From assembly GCA_020051025.1 (NCBI GenBank), contig JAGVJS010000164.1:1-13173 (forward strand): DNA of 13,173 nt, written 5' to 3'. This document shows, one piece after another, positions 1 to 7,408 of the stretch (its first letter is position 1; every line of letters starts with the position of its first letter). The position numbers and the translations under genes are program-made. Source of the stretch: Sphingobium sp. (lineage in GTDB: Bacteria > Pseudomonadota > Alphaproteobacteria > Sphingomonadales > Sphingomonadaceae). The notes under the pieces are model-generated. The model was not told the DNA's origin and ran no database searches. It saw only the letters and a program-made list of their open reading frames with translations.

Positions 1-826
1 CCGGCCGCAGGTCATTCCCGTCACCGACGTCGACCGGCTGAAGGCCGATCCATTCGCCTTTTATGCCAAGCGGGTATTGAAACTGGCCCGACTGGATCCG
101 GTCGATGCCGATGCGACCGCCGCCTGGCGGGGCACGAAGGTCCACGAAATCCTGCAACATTGGGCCGAAGCCGGGACGCTGGACCCGGCCGATCTGGAGC
201 AGCGCGCCCGCGCCATGTTCGACCAGCCGGAGGTGCATCCGCTGCTGAAAGCGTTGTGGCAGCCCCGCCTGATCGAGGCGATCCGCTGGATCGCGGCCGA
301 GGTGATTAACGACAAGGCCGAAGGACGCGCCATATTGGCCGTCGAACGGGAAGGGCGGGCCGACATTGCCGGCGTCACGCTGATGGGCAAGGCCGACCGG
401 ATCGACCGGCTGGCCGATGGGCGTATCGGCATCATCGACTACAAGACCGGTAAGCCGCCGAGCGCGCGTCAGGTGAAGGCAGGCTTTTCGTTGCAACTCG
501 GGCTGCTGGGAATCATCGCCGAACTGGGCGGGTTCGACGGGCTGGGTTCGCAGCCGCAGGCAGGCGATTTCGAATATTGGTCGCTGGCCAAGAAGGGCGA
601 CCAGTTCGGCTATCGCGAGCGGCCAGTCGATCCGCAGGGCAAGCGCGACAAGGTCGTCACCGACCATTTCACCGCCCATGCCCATGAGCATTTCGAGGAA
701 CTGGCCAACGCCTTCCTGCTCGGCGCCGCGCCCTTCCGTGCTGAAATCAATCCCGAAGTCGCCAATTACGGCGATTATGATCAGCTGATGCGGCTGGAGG
801 AATGGTATGGCCGTGACGATGGCTAA
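1..826 (+). CDS. addB: AddB, C-terminal part (helicase-nuclease subunit), 5'-truncated by window edge
   Basis: This is the C-terminal part of the AddB subunit of the AddAB helicase-nuclease, which resects double-strand DNA breaks so RecA can load. The reading frame is open from base 2 with no start, so roughly the first three quarters of the protein lies outside the window. The fragment carries a RecB-like PD-(D/E)XK nuclease domain: a conserved His in GTKVHEILQHW, the Asp of GKADRID, and the Asp-x-Lys pair in IIDYKTGK (D146 and K148 of the visible fragment). The end, with its YGDYDQLMRLEEW segment, matches the alphaproteobacterial type. No cysteine is visible in the fragment, so the C-terminal part of the Fe-S cluster known from Bacillus AddB is missing. 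The gene overlaps addA by 20 bp, which implies coupled translation. Identification is firm because addA follows directly. Confidence 0.93.
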   Translation, partial: RPQVIPVTDVDRLKADPFAFYAKRVLKLARLDPVDADATAAWRGTKVHEILQHWAEAGTLDPADLEQRARAMFDQPEVHPLLKALWQPRLIEAIRWIAAEVINDKAEGRAILAVEREGRADIAGVTLMGKADRIDRLADGRIGIIDYKTGKPPSARQVKAGFSLQLGLLGIIAELGGFDGLGSQPQAGDFEYWSLAKKGDQFGYRERPVDPQGKRDKVVTDHFTAHAHEHFEELANAFLLGAAPFRAEINPEVANYGDYDQLMRLEEWYGRDDG

Positions 827-3800
827 GGCACGCGCGCTCCAGAAATTGCGGGGCGATCAGGCGCGGGCCGCCGCACCCGACGCCCATGTCTGGCTGTCGG
901 CGTCGGCCGGCACCGGCAAGACCCATGTGCTGACCGCCCGCGTCTTTCGCCTGCTGCTACAGGGGGTAAGGCCGGAAAATATCCTGTGCCTGACCTTTAC
1001 CAAGGCAGGTGCGGCGGAAATGGCAGATCGTATCCATGACCGGCTGGCGGCCTGGGTACAGATGGACGGCCCCGCGCTGGCCGGCGACCTGATGGCGCTG
1101 GGCGAAGATCATGGGCCGGACAAGCAGGATCAGGCCCGGCGCCTGTTCGCCGAAGTGCTGGAGTCGACCGGCGGTGGGCTGCGTATCCAGACCATCCATG
1201 GCTTCTGCCAGCAATTACTGACCGCCTTCCCGCTGGAAGCGGAGCTGACGCCGGGCTTCCGTCCGCTCGACCAGCGGGAGCAGTCCAGTCTGGCGCGGCA
1301 GACGCTGGCCGACATGGTGGTGCAGGCCCATGATCTGGGCGACGACGCGCTGATCGGCGCGTTGCAGGATTTGAGCCTCCGGCTGGGCGAAGGCGGCGCA
1401 GAACAATTTCTGATGCGCTGCGCGACGAAGGGCGATGCGCTGGACGGCTTGCCAGAGGCGATCGCGCCTTGGCTGGCGGCAGAGCTGGAGCTACCCGAGG
1501 GCGATATCGATCAATGGCTTGCTGAGCAGTGTTCGGACGCGATGTTCGATATGCGGACGCTGGACGGGATTGTGCGGGCCAATGTCGATTGGGGCAAGGG
1601 GCGCGGGCTTGAGCGGTGCGACCGTATTGCGGCATGGCGGGCGCTGGACCCGGCTGGCCGGGCGGCGACGATCACGGACCTGCATCGCGCCTGGGCCAAG
1701 GCGGACGGCGACCTGATCGACGCCAAGGGATGGGTGCCGCCGGTCGACGGTTATATCGAGATGGCGGCGCGACTCCATGATCGCTGCGCCGGACTGATCG
1801 CGATGAAGCTGCGGGCGGACTATGCGGCGCTGCTGGCGCAGGCGCTGCATGCCGGACGCGCCTACGCCCGCGCCTATGGGCAGGGCAAGCGGCTCGCGGG
1901 GGCGGTCGATTTCGACGACCTGATCGCGCGCACCGCGACGCTTCTGGACCAGCCGGGGATCGCCGAGTGGATCCGCTATAAGCTGGACCAGCGGATTGAC
2001 CATATATTGGTGGATGAAGCGCAGGATACCAACGCCGCGCAATGGCACATCGTCCGGACGCTGGCCGAAGAGTTTTTCGCGGCCGAATGGGAGCCGAACC
2101 AGAAGGTCCGCACCATCTTCACCGTGGGCGACTTCAAACAGGCGATCTTCGGCTTTCAAGACACCAGCCCGGCCAATTTTGAAGCCGCTCGCCTGCTGTT
2201 CAACCGCGATGCTGACCAGTCGGGCCATGAATTTTTCAACCTGTCGCTGGATCAGAGCTTCCGGTCAACACCGGCTGTACTGGACGTGGTGGACCGCACC
2301 ATCGCCACGCTGACTGCACAGAAGCTGGGCATGGAACCCAAGGAGGTGCGCCATCTCAGCGCCAATCGCCATCCGGGCGAAGTGCAGCTATGGAAGCCGG
2401 TCATCGCCGGCCTGTCCGAAGACGCGGAAGGCGAGGAGGATTGGGCTGCCGATCAGGAGCGCGCTCTTGCGACGAAGATCGCCAGGCAGATCCGGCAATG
2501 GATAGACGACGGGCTGATGCTGGAAAGCCGGGGGCGGCCGGTACGCGCGGGCGACATCATGATCCTGGTGCGCCGCCGCAGCGAACTGGCCCGGCTGATC
2601 GTGGCGCGCCTCTATGAAGAGAAGGTCGCGGTCGCGGGTATCGACCGGCTGCGGCTGAACAGCCCACTGGCGGTGCGCGACCTGCTCGCCGCGTTGCGCT
2701 TTGCGGTGCAGCCGGAGGATGAGCTGAACCTGGCCGCCTTGCTGGTGTCTCCGCTGATCGGGTGGACGCAGGACGACCTCATGACCCGCCTGATCGGGCG
2801 CAAGGGCGGCTTATGGCGGCACCTGAACCGGACGCTCAGCGATACGCTGTTGCAGCCATTGCGTGATCTGCTGGCGGTGGCGGACCTCTCCACCCCCTAT
2901 CGCTATCTGGAGGCGATCCTGTCGGGGCCGATGGACGGTCGCCGCCGCCTTATCGAAAGATTGGGGAGTGAGGCGGCCGATCCGATCGAAGAATTGCTGA
3001 ACGCCGCGCTCGCCTTTGAAAGCGACGATCATCCCTCGCTTCAGCGCTTTATCGACTGGTTCGATCGGGGCGAGGTGGAAATCGTGCGCGATGCGGCGGC
3101 GCAGGGGGACAATCTGCGCCTGCTGACCGTGCATGGGGCCAAGGGATTGCAGGCGCCCATCGTGATCCTAGCCGATGCCTGCCTGGACCCGGATGCCGGC
3201 AACCGTGCGGACATGCTGGTGTGGAACGGCCTGCCGATCCTTCCCCCACGCAAGCCCGAACGGCAGGGTCTGATCGGCGAAGTGGCGGAAGCCGCCGCGC
3301 AGGTGGAGCGGGAGGAGCATTGGCGCCTGCTCTATGTCGCACTGACCCGTGCGGAGGAAAAACTGATTGTCGCCGGATCGCTCGGCCCCCGCGCCAAGGG
3401 CGAGGTGAAGCCGGAAAGCTGGTATGCGGCGGTTGAAGCGGCGATGATCTCGCTCGGCGCGGAATGGGATGCAGATCCGCTATGGGGAGCGGCCCGGCGC
3501 TGGCATGGCACGGAGATATTGCCGTCCAAGGCCGCGGAACCGGAAAACGCGACCGAGGCGGTGACATTGGATCAGCCAAGCTGGCTACGCCAGCCTGCTC
3601 CCGTCGAAGCCCGCCCACCCCGACCGCTCGCGCCGTCTGCTCCGGTCGAGGATGATGTGCCATATCCCCCGCCAACGCCAGCCATGCGCGATGCGGCGGA
3701 ACGGGGGCGTTTGCTCCATGCCCTGTTCCAGCGGCTGCCCGACCTGACGGCGGATCGGCGACGGGAAGCGGCCGACCGATGGCTGGTGCAGCAGGGCGTT

Positions 3801-4214
3801 GCCGATGTGGGGGTGAGACAGGGCATCATCGATCAGGCGATCCGGGTGATCGAGGCGCCGGATTTTGCCGCGCTGTTCGGGCCGGAGGCGCTGGCCGAGG
3901 CGCCGATCGCCGCCGTGGTCGGGGAGGCCGTGATTGCCGGCACAGTCGATCGGCTCTGCATCGGTCCCGACCGCATCCAACTGGCCGATTTCAAGACCGG
4001 GCGGATCGCGCCGCTGACGCTGGCAGACGTGCCGACGCCGCATATCCGGCAGATGGCGGCCTATGTTGCAGCGCTGGCGGTCATCTTCCCGGACCGAACG
4101 ATCGAGGCCGGGTTGCTCTATACCAGTGCGCCGCGGCTCATCATCGTGCCGCCTGCCACGCTGGCGGCGCACAAGCCGGGCTTCGCGCCCGCGCAGGAGA
4201 ATTTGCCGCTCTGA
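807..4214 (+). CDS. addA: AddA, UvrD-type helicase-nuclease subunit
   Basis: AddA is the ATP-driven 3'-5' helicase and nuclease subunit of AddAB. The 1135-residue product has the usual family length and all superfamily 1 helicase signatures in order: Walker A ASAGTGKT (32-39), motif Ia LCLTFTKAGAAEM, Walker B ILVDEAQD (D403, E404), motif III TVGDFKQAIFGFQ (D442, Q445), motif V VHGAKGLQ (775-782) and motif VI LLYVALTRAEEKL (R848). The C-terminus holds the second nuclease domain, with H971 in GRLLHALFQRLP and D1061/K1063 in LADFKTGR. I chose the ATG at 807 because GGAGG at 796-800 lies 6 nt upstream; the in-frame ATG at 819 is possible but sits farther from that site. Both starts fall inside the end of addB, so the subunits are probably made in step. 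No catalytic residue appears lost. Confidence 0.97.
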   Translation: MAVTMAKARALQKLRGDQARAAAPDAHVWLSASAGTGKTHVLTARVFRLLLQGVRPENILCLTFTKAGAAEMADRIHDRLAAWVQMDGPALAGDLMALGEDHGPDKQDQARRLFAEVLESTGGGLRIQTIHGFCQQLLTAFPLEAELTPGFRPLDQREQSSLARQTLADMVVQAHDLGDDALIGALQDLSLRLGEGGAEQFLMRCATKGDALDGLPEAIAPWLAAELELPEGDIDQWLAEQCSDAMFDMRTLDGIVRANVDWGKGRGLERCDRIAAWRALDPAGRAATITDLHRAWAKADGDLIDAKGWVPPVDGYIEMAARLHDRCAGLIAMKLRADYAALLAQALHAGRAYARAYGQGKRLAGAVDFDDLIARTATLLDQPGIAEWIRYKLDQRIDHILVDEAQDTNAAQWHIVRTLAEEFFAAEWEPNQKVRTIFTVGDFKQAIFGFQDTSPANFEAARLLFNRDADQSGHEFFNLSLDQSFRSTPAVLDVVDRTIATLTAQKLGMEPKEVRHLSANRHPGEVQLWKPVIAGLSEDAEGEEDWAADQERALATKIARQIRQWIDDGLMLESRGRPVRAGDIMILVRRRSELARLIVARLYEEKVAVAGIDRLRLNSPLAVRDLLAALRFAVQPEDELNLAALLVSPLIGWTQDDLMTRLIGRKGGLWRHLNRTLSDTLLQPLRDLLAVADLSTPYRYLEAILSGPMDGRRRLIERLGSEAADPIEELLNAALAFESDDHPSLQRFIDWFDRGEVEIVRDAAAQGDNLRLLTVHGAKGLQAPIVILADACLDPDAGNRADMLVWNGLPILPPRKPERQGLIGEVAEAAAQVEREEHWRLLYVALTRAEEKLIVAGSLGPRAKGEVKPESWYAAVEAAMISLGAEWDADPLWGAARRWHGTEILPSKAAEPENATEAVTLDQPSWLRQPAPVEARPPRPLAPSAPVEDDVPYPPPTPAMRDAAERGRLLHALFQRLPDLTADRRREAADRWLVQQGVADVGVRQGIIDQAIRVIEAPDFAALFGPEALAEAPIAAVVGEAVIAGTVDRLCIGPDRIQLADFKTGRIAPLTLADVPTPHIRQMAAYVAALAVIFPDRTIEAGLLYTSAPRLIIVPPATLAAHKPGFAPAQENLPL

Positions 4215-4218
4215 CCCG

Positions 4219-4247
4219 TTGAGCCGGATGCGCGCTCATCCTAGATA
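4219..4247 (+). promoter_or_regulatory. Candidate sigma70-type promoter of trxA
   Basis: TTGAGC at 4219-4224 and TAGATA at 4242-4247 are separated by exactly 17 nt. Transcription would start near 4254, about 17 nt before the trxA ATG and just ahead of its ribosome binding site. This would let thioredoxin be expressed independently of addAB, as expected for an abundant redox protein. Prediction by eye only: 4/6 matches at -35 and 3/6 at -10. Confidence 0.45.
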
Positions 4248-4270
4248 GGCTTCGAATAAAGGAGATACCC

Positions 4271-4591
4271 ATGGCCACCAAGGCAGTTACCGACCTCAGC
4301 TTCAAGGATGACGTCATCAATTCGGACAAGCCCGTGCTTGTCGACTTTTGGGCGGAATGGTGCGGCCCTTGCAAGATGATCGGTCCGGCCCTGGAGGAAA
4401 TCTCCGAGGAACTGGCCGACAAGGTCGTGATCGCAAAGATCAACATCGACGAAAATCCGGATGCGCCGGGCCAATATGGTGTGCGCGGCATCCCGACGAT
4501 GATCCTGTTCAAAAATGGCGAAGCGGCCGCGACCAAGGTCGGCGCGGCGCCCAAGAGCGCGCTCAAGGGCTGGATCGAAAGCGTCCTGTAA
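4271..4591 (+). CDS. trxA: Thioredoxin 1
   Basis: Thioredoxin is the cytoplasmic protein-disulfide reductase that is recharged by thioredoxin reductase and NADPH; it supplies electrons to enzymes such as ribonucleotide reductase and peroxiredoxins. The 106-residue product is a single thioredoxin fold of standard length. It has the active site WCGPCK (catalytic C31 and resolving C34), the preceding VDFWAEW strand, and the cis-proline loop GIPTM (P76). There is no signal peptide, so it acts in the cytoplasm. The ATG at 4271 follows AAAGGAGA at 4258-4265. The gene lies 56 bp after addA and has its own candidate promoter in that gap. A strong stem-loop follows the stop codon at 4599-4627. Confidence 0.98.
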   Translation: MATKAVTDLSFKDDVINSDKPVLVDFWAEWCGPCKMIGPALEEISEELADKVVIAKINIDENPDAPGQYGVRGIPTMILFKNGEAAATKVGAAPKSALKGWIESVL

Positions 4592-4598
4592 TATTGCG

Positions 4599-4627
4599 TT
4601 TGCGCCGGGTGTAATGCCCGGCGCAAA
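4599..4627. terminator. Perfect 11-bp stem-loop between convergent trxA and GST genes
   Basis: TTTGCGCCGGG (4599-4609) is followed by a 7-nt loop and the exact complement CCCGGCGCAAA (4617-4627). It starts 8 nt after the trxA stop and ends 14 nt before the GST stop, so it can fold in transcripts from both sides. Neither side is followed by a clear U-run, so it may be a weak bidirectional terminator, rely on Rho, or mainly protect RNA 3' ends. Structure is certain; role is inferred. Confidence 0.6.
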
Positions 4628-4641
4628 TAGTCCGGCCGGGC

Positions 4642-5250
4642 CTATGTCAGCGGGATCATCACCGATTGGGCATAGGCCGGTCGCACGCGCAGCCGGTCGT
4701 ACCAGGCGCGCACATGCGGCACGTCGGGCCGCTCCATATCGAGCGCGAAGAATGTGTGGGCGTATACGCCCATCGGCACGTCCGCGACACCGAAAGAGAC
4801 ACCTGAAAGCCAGGGCTGGATCGCCAGCGTGCGGTCCAATATCCGCATCGCCGCGCCGGCCGCCGTCGCCGATTGCGCCAACAACTGTCCATCTCGCTGT
4901 TCGGGCATGCGGCGTACCAGTTGCAGGAAGGCGTCGCGCTGAGCGTCCGCGAAGGTGAATTGCCAGTCCATCCACTTGTCGCCCTGCGCCCGCTCTGCCG
5001 GGTTTGCCGGCCAAAGGGCAGGGGCGTAACGCGCCGCCAGATAACGCAGGATCGCGTTGGATTCCCACAGGGTGACGTCACCATCCTCGATCGTGGGGAT
5101 CAGAGCATTGGGGTTTTTCGTCAGATAATCCGCGCTCATGCCGAACGCCCCACCGACGTCATGACGGACATAGGGCAGGCCGATTTCGTCAGCGAACCAG
5201 GCGACCTTCTTCACATTGTGCGAGTTGAGCCGGCCCCAGATCGTCAACAT
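4642..5250 (-). CDS. Glutathione S-transferase family protein
   Basis: This 202-residue cytoplasmic protein has the two-domain glutathione S-transferase layout. The N-terminal thioredoxin-like half begins MLTIWGRLNSHNVKKV, with a likely catalytic Ser near position 10. It then has the glutathione-binding signature NPNALIPTIEDGD (conserved I51-P52) and the E63-S64 pair in LWESNAILRYL. The C-terminal half is helical, with a GVADVPMGVYAHTFF segment equivalent to the GST N-capping region. Family members conjugate glutathione to electrophiles or act as glutathione-dependent lyases, isomerases or reductases; the substrate cannot be read from sequence. It is the last gene of the argJ operon. Its ATG is 10 bp after the preceding stop, and the only Shine-Dalgarno-like AGGA lies in that gap, so translation is probably coupled. 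Confidence 0.93.
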   Translation of the reverse strand: MLTIWGRLNSHNVKKVAWFADEIGLPYVRHDVGGAFGMSADYLTKNPNALIPTIEDGDVTLWESNAILRYLAARYAPALWPANPAERAQGDKWMDWQFTFADAQRDAFLQLVRRMPEQRDGQLLAQSATAAGAAMRILDRTLAIQPWLSGVSFGVADVPMGVYAHTFFALDMERPDVPHVRAWYDRLRVRPAYAQSVMIPLT

Positions 5251-5260
5251 GTCATGTCCT

Positions 5261-6055
5261 TCATCCGAACAGCGTCGCCGCTGCCTTTTCCCACAAACGG
5301 GGCGAGGACGCCCCCATCAGCCCGCGCCGCAGATCGCCCACCACATAAGGCGTCCCATCGATGCGCTGGCAGCAGCCGCCCGCCTCATTGACGAACAGCG
5401 TGCCCGCCGCATGATCCCAGGGCAGCGTCCGTGCAAAGACCGACACGTCATTCTGTCCCAGGACCAACCGCGGATATTGTTCCGCGGCGCAGCGGGGAAT
5501 GTCCACCAGCGTGAAGCTGGACTGTGACCGGCGCTGAATGTCGGCGCGTTCTTCCTCCGCCATGAAATAGACCGCCAGCGCCGCGATCGGCAGGTCGCCA
5601 CCACTTTCACGCGCCTGCACCCGTTCGCCGTCAATATGGCTGCCGCCACCCAGCATGGCGTGGCAGAGGCGGCCTGTCAGCGGATCGAGTATCCAGCCAG
5701 CCAGTGTCGTGCCGCCATCGACCAATGCCACCATGATGCCGAAGGGCGGATTGCCCGATGCGAAATTGCCGGTGCCGTCGATCGGATCGATGATCCAGTT
5801 CAGTCCCTGACCAGCCCGTTCCAATATGGCCGGATCGGCAGCGCAAGCCTCTTCGCCGATGATGCCGGCTTCGGGCAGGATCGCAGCCAGCCCTTCGGCA
5901 AGGCGAATCTCGCTCTCCTTGTCGGCGATGGTGACGAAGTCGTTCGCCGCCTTCTCACTGATTTCATCGCTGGACAGGTTGCAGTAGCGGGGCATGACGA
6001 TGTCGCGCCCAACCTGCCGCATCAGGGCGACGACCGGTTCATGCAATTCCAGCAT
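5261..6055 (-). CDS. Inositol monophosphatase family phosphatase
   Basis: This 264-residue protein belongs to the Mg2+-dependent, Li+-sensitive phosphatase fold shared by inositol monophosphatase (SuhB), histidinol phosphatase (HisN), CysQ and fructose-1,6-bisphosphatase. The metal ligands are visible: E68 in IIGEEA, D90 and D93 in WIIDPIDGTGNF, and D214 in PWDHAAGTLFVNEAGG. It looks closer to a general SuhB-like member than to HisN or CysQ, but the substrate is unknown. I placed the start at 6055, where the argJ stop and this ATG share one base (TGATG on the minus strand). An upstream in-frame ATG at 6112 would add 19 residues inside the argJ coding end and lacks the family look. The one-base overlap indicates translational coupling with argJ. 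Confidence 0.92.
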   Translation of the reverse strand: MLELHEPVVALMRQVGRDIVMPRYCNLSSDEISEKAANDFVTIADKESEIRLAEGLAAILPEAGIIGEEACAADPAILERAGQGLNWIIDPIDGTGNFASGNPPFGIMVALVDGGTTLAGWILDPLTGRLCHAMLGGGSHIDGERVQARESGGDLPIAALAVYFMAEEERADIQRRSQSSFTLVDIPRCAAEQYPRLVLGQNDVSVFARTLPWDHAAGTLFVNEAGGCCQRIDGTPYVVGDLRRGLMGASSPRLWEKAAATLFG

Positions 6056-7278
6056 CAGCTGCGATAATCCGCGTTGATCGAGATATAGCCATGGGTCAGG
6101 TCGCAGGTCCAAACCTGCGCCCGGCCTTCGCCCAGGCCCAGGTCGACGCCGATCACTATATCCTGCCCCTTGAGGTGGGCGGCGACGGGCGCTTCGTCAT
6201 ATCCCTCGACCGCCAGCCCGCCGGTGGCCACCTGCGTCGCGCCGAAGCGGATCGACAGCTTGTCGCGGTCGGCCGGCTCTCCTGCCTTGCCCACGGCCAT
6301 GACGACGCGGCCCCAATTGGCATCCTCGCCGGCGATGGCGGTCTTCACCAGCGGGGAATTGGCGATCGACAGGGCGATGCGATGGGCGCTGGCGTCGCTT
6401 TCCGCCCCTTCGACGCTGATGTCGATGAACTTGGTCGCGCCTTCACCGTCGCGCACCACCAGATGGGCGAGTTGACGGCATATGTCGCTGAGCGCGGCAT
6501 GGAAGGCATCGGCCCCGGCATCGTCCATGGACGCAAGCGGCGCATTGCCCGCCTTGCCGGTGGCGAAGGCCAGGACCGTGTCGCTGGTGGAGGTATCGCT
6601 GTCCACCGTAATGCAGGAGAAGGTCTTGCGATTGGCGGCCGACAGCATCTGCTGCAACAGGGCCGGCTCGATCGCGGCGTCGGTGAAGATATAGCCCAGC
6701 ATCGTCGCCATGTCGGGCGCGATCATGCCAGACCCCTTGATAATGCCGACCAGTTCGACCCGCTGGTCGCCGATCATGGCCGACACATGGGCGCCCTTGG
6801 CAAAGGTGTCAGTCGTGCCGATCGTGGTCGCAGCCTCTTCCCAGCCGCAGGGCGCGGCGGCGAAGGCGGCTTCCAGACCTGCTTCCGCCTTGTCGATCGG
6901 CAGTGGTACGCCGATCACGCCGGTCGAAGAGACGAAGATGTCGGACGGCTGGCAGAACAGGTGATTAGCGACCTTGGCCGCGATCGCCTCCACTGCCGCC
7001 CGGCCGCGATGGCCAGTAAAGGCGTTGGCATTGCCGGCGTTGACCACCAGCGCGCGGGCAGAACCCAGCGGGATGGCATCCCGGCACCATTCGACTTCAG
7101 GCGAAGGACATTTGCTTTGCGTCGTCACCCCGGCGACGGCCGTGCCGGCTTCCAGTTCCACATAGGTGAGGTCGCAGCGCGTCCACGCCTTGTAGCCCGC
7201 GCGGGCGGTGCGCAGCGTCACGCCATTGATGTCGGGCAGGGTCGGGAAGGCAACTGGGGCGAGGGGTGATTTTTCCAT
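6055..7278 (-). CDS. argJ: ArgJ, glutamate N-acetyltransferase / ornithine acetyltransferase
   Basis: ArgJ moves the acetyl group from N-acetylornithine to glutamate, closing the cyclic arginine pathway; bifunctional forms also acetylate glutamate with acetyl-CoA. The 407-residue length fits the family. The protein is made as a precursor that cleaves itself between Ala and Thr in MATML (A191/T192 here); the new N-terminal Thr192 is the nucleophile. Flanking signatures are present: NAGNANAFTG, SSTGVIGVPL, KGSGMIAPDMATML, ANWGRVVMAVGKAGE and the C-terminal GYISINADYRS. I chose the ATG at 7278 (MEKSPLAPV), which matches typical N-termini; a GTG at 7323 would add 15 unlikely residues. The Shine-Dalgarno region is only a G-rich GGCGGCGG run. 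It heads a three-gene operon and is divergent from the glycosyltransferase-like gene. Bifunctionality cannot be decided from the sequence. Confidence 0.96.
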   Translation of the reverse strand: MEKSPLAPVAFPTLPDINGVTLRTARAGYKAWTRCDLTYVELEAGTAVAGVTTQSKCPSPEVEWCRDAIPLGSARALVVNAGNANAFTGHRGRAAVEAIAAKVANHLFCQPSDIFVSSTGVIGVPLPIDKAEAGLEAAFAAAPCGWEEAATTIGTTDTFAKGAHVSAMIGDQRVELVGIIKGSGMIAPDMATMLGYIFTDAAIEPALLQQMLSAANRKTFSCITVDSDTSTSDTVLAFATGKAGNAPLASMDDAGADAFHAALSDICRQLAHLVVRDGEGATKFIDISVEGAESDASAHRIALSIANSPLVKTAIAGEDANWGRVVMAVGKAGEPADRDKLSIRFGATQVATGGLAVEGYDEAPVAAHLKGQDIVIGVDLGLGEGRAQVWTCDLTHGYISINADYRS

Positions 7279-7351
7279 GCCGCCGCCATAGGATGAGCCG
7301 CCCGCGATTGCCAGTCTTCGCACGCCCGTCCGGCGTGAAATTTGGGCGGAC

Positions 7352-7381
7352 TTGCGCTCCGTTCGCCGTCATGCGCATAAG
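7352..7381 (+). promoter_or_regulatory. Candidate promoter of the glycosyltransferase-like gene
   Basis: TTGCGC (7352-7357) and CATAAG (7376-7381) are 18 nt apart. Transcription would begin near 7388, leaving a leader of about 20 nt that contains the GAGGT ribosome binding site at 7395-7399. The -35 is a weak match, so this is tentative. Confidence 0.3.
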
Positions 7382-7408
7382 TCCCGCAATAATCGAGGTC
7401 GCCCAGTC

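Noticed and set aside
6056..6112. Longer start for the phosphatase at 6112
   Set aside because: It would lie within the conserved argJ C-terminal coding region, and the TGATG junction at 6055 is the usual coupled arrangement.
6091..7269. 392-codon plus-strand open frame opposite argJ
   Set aside because: In-register shadow of argJ caused by the same codon bias; the argJ protein matches its family throughout.
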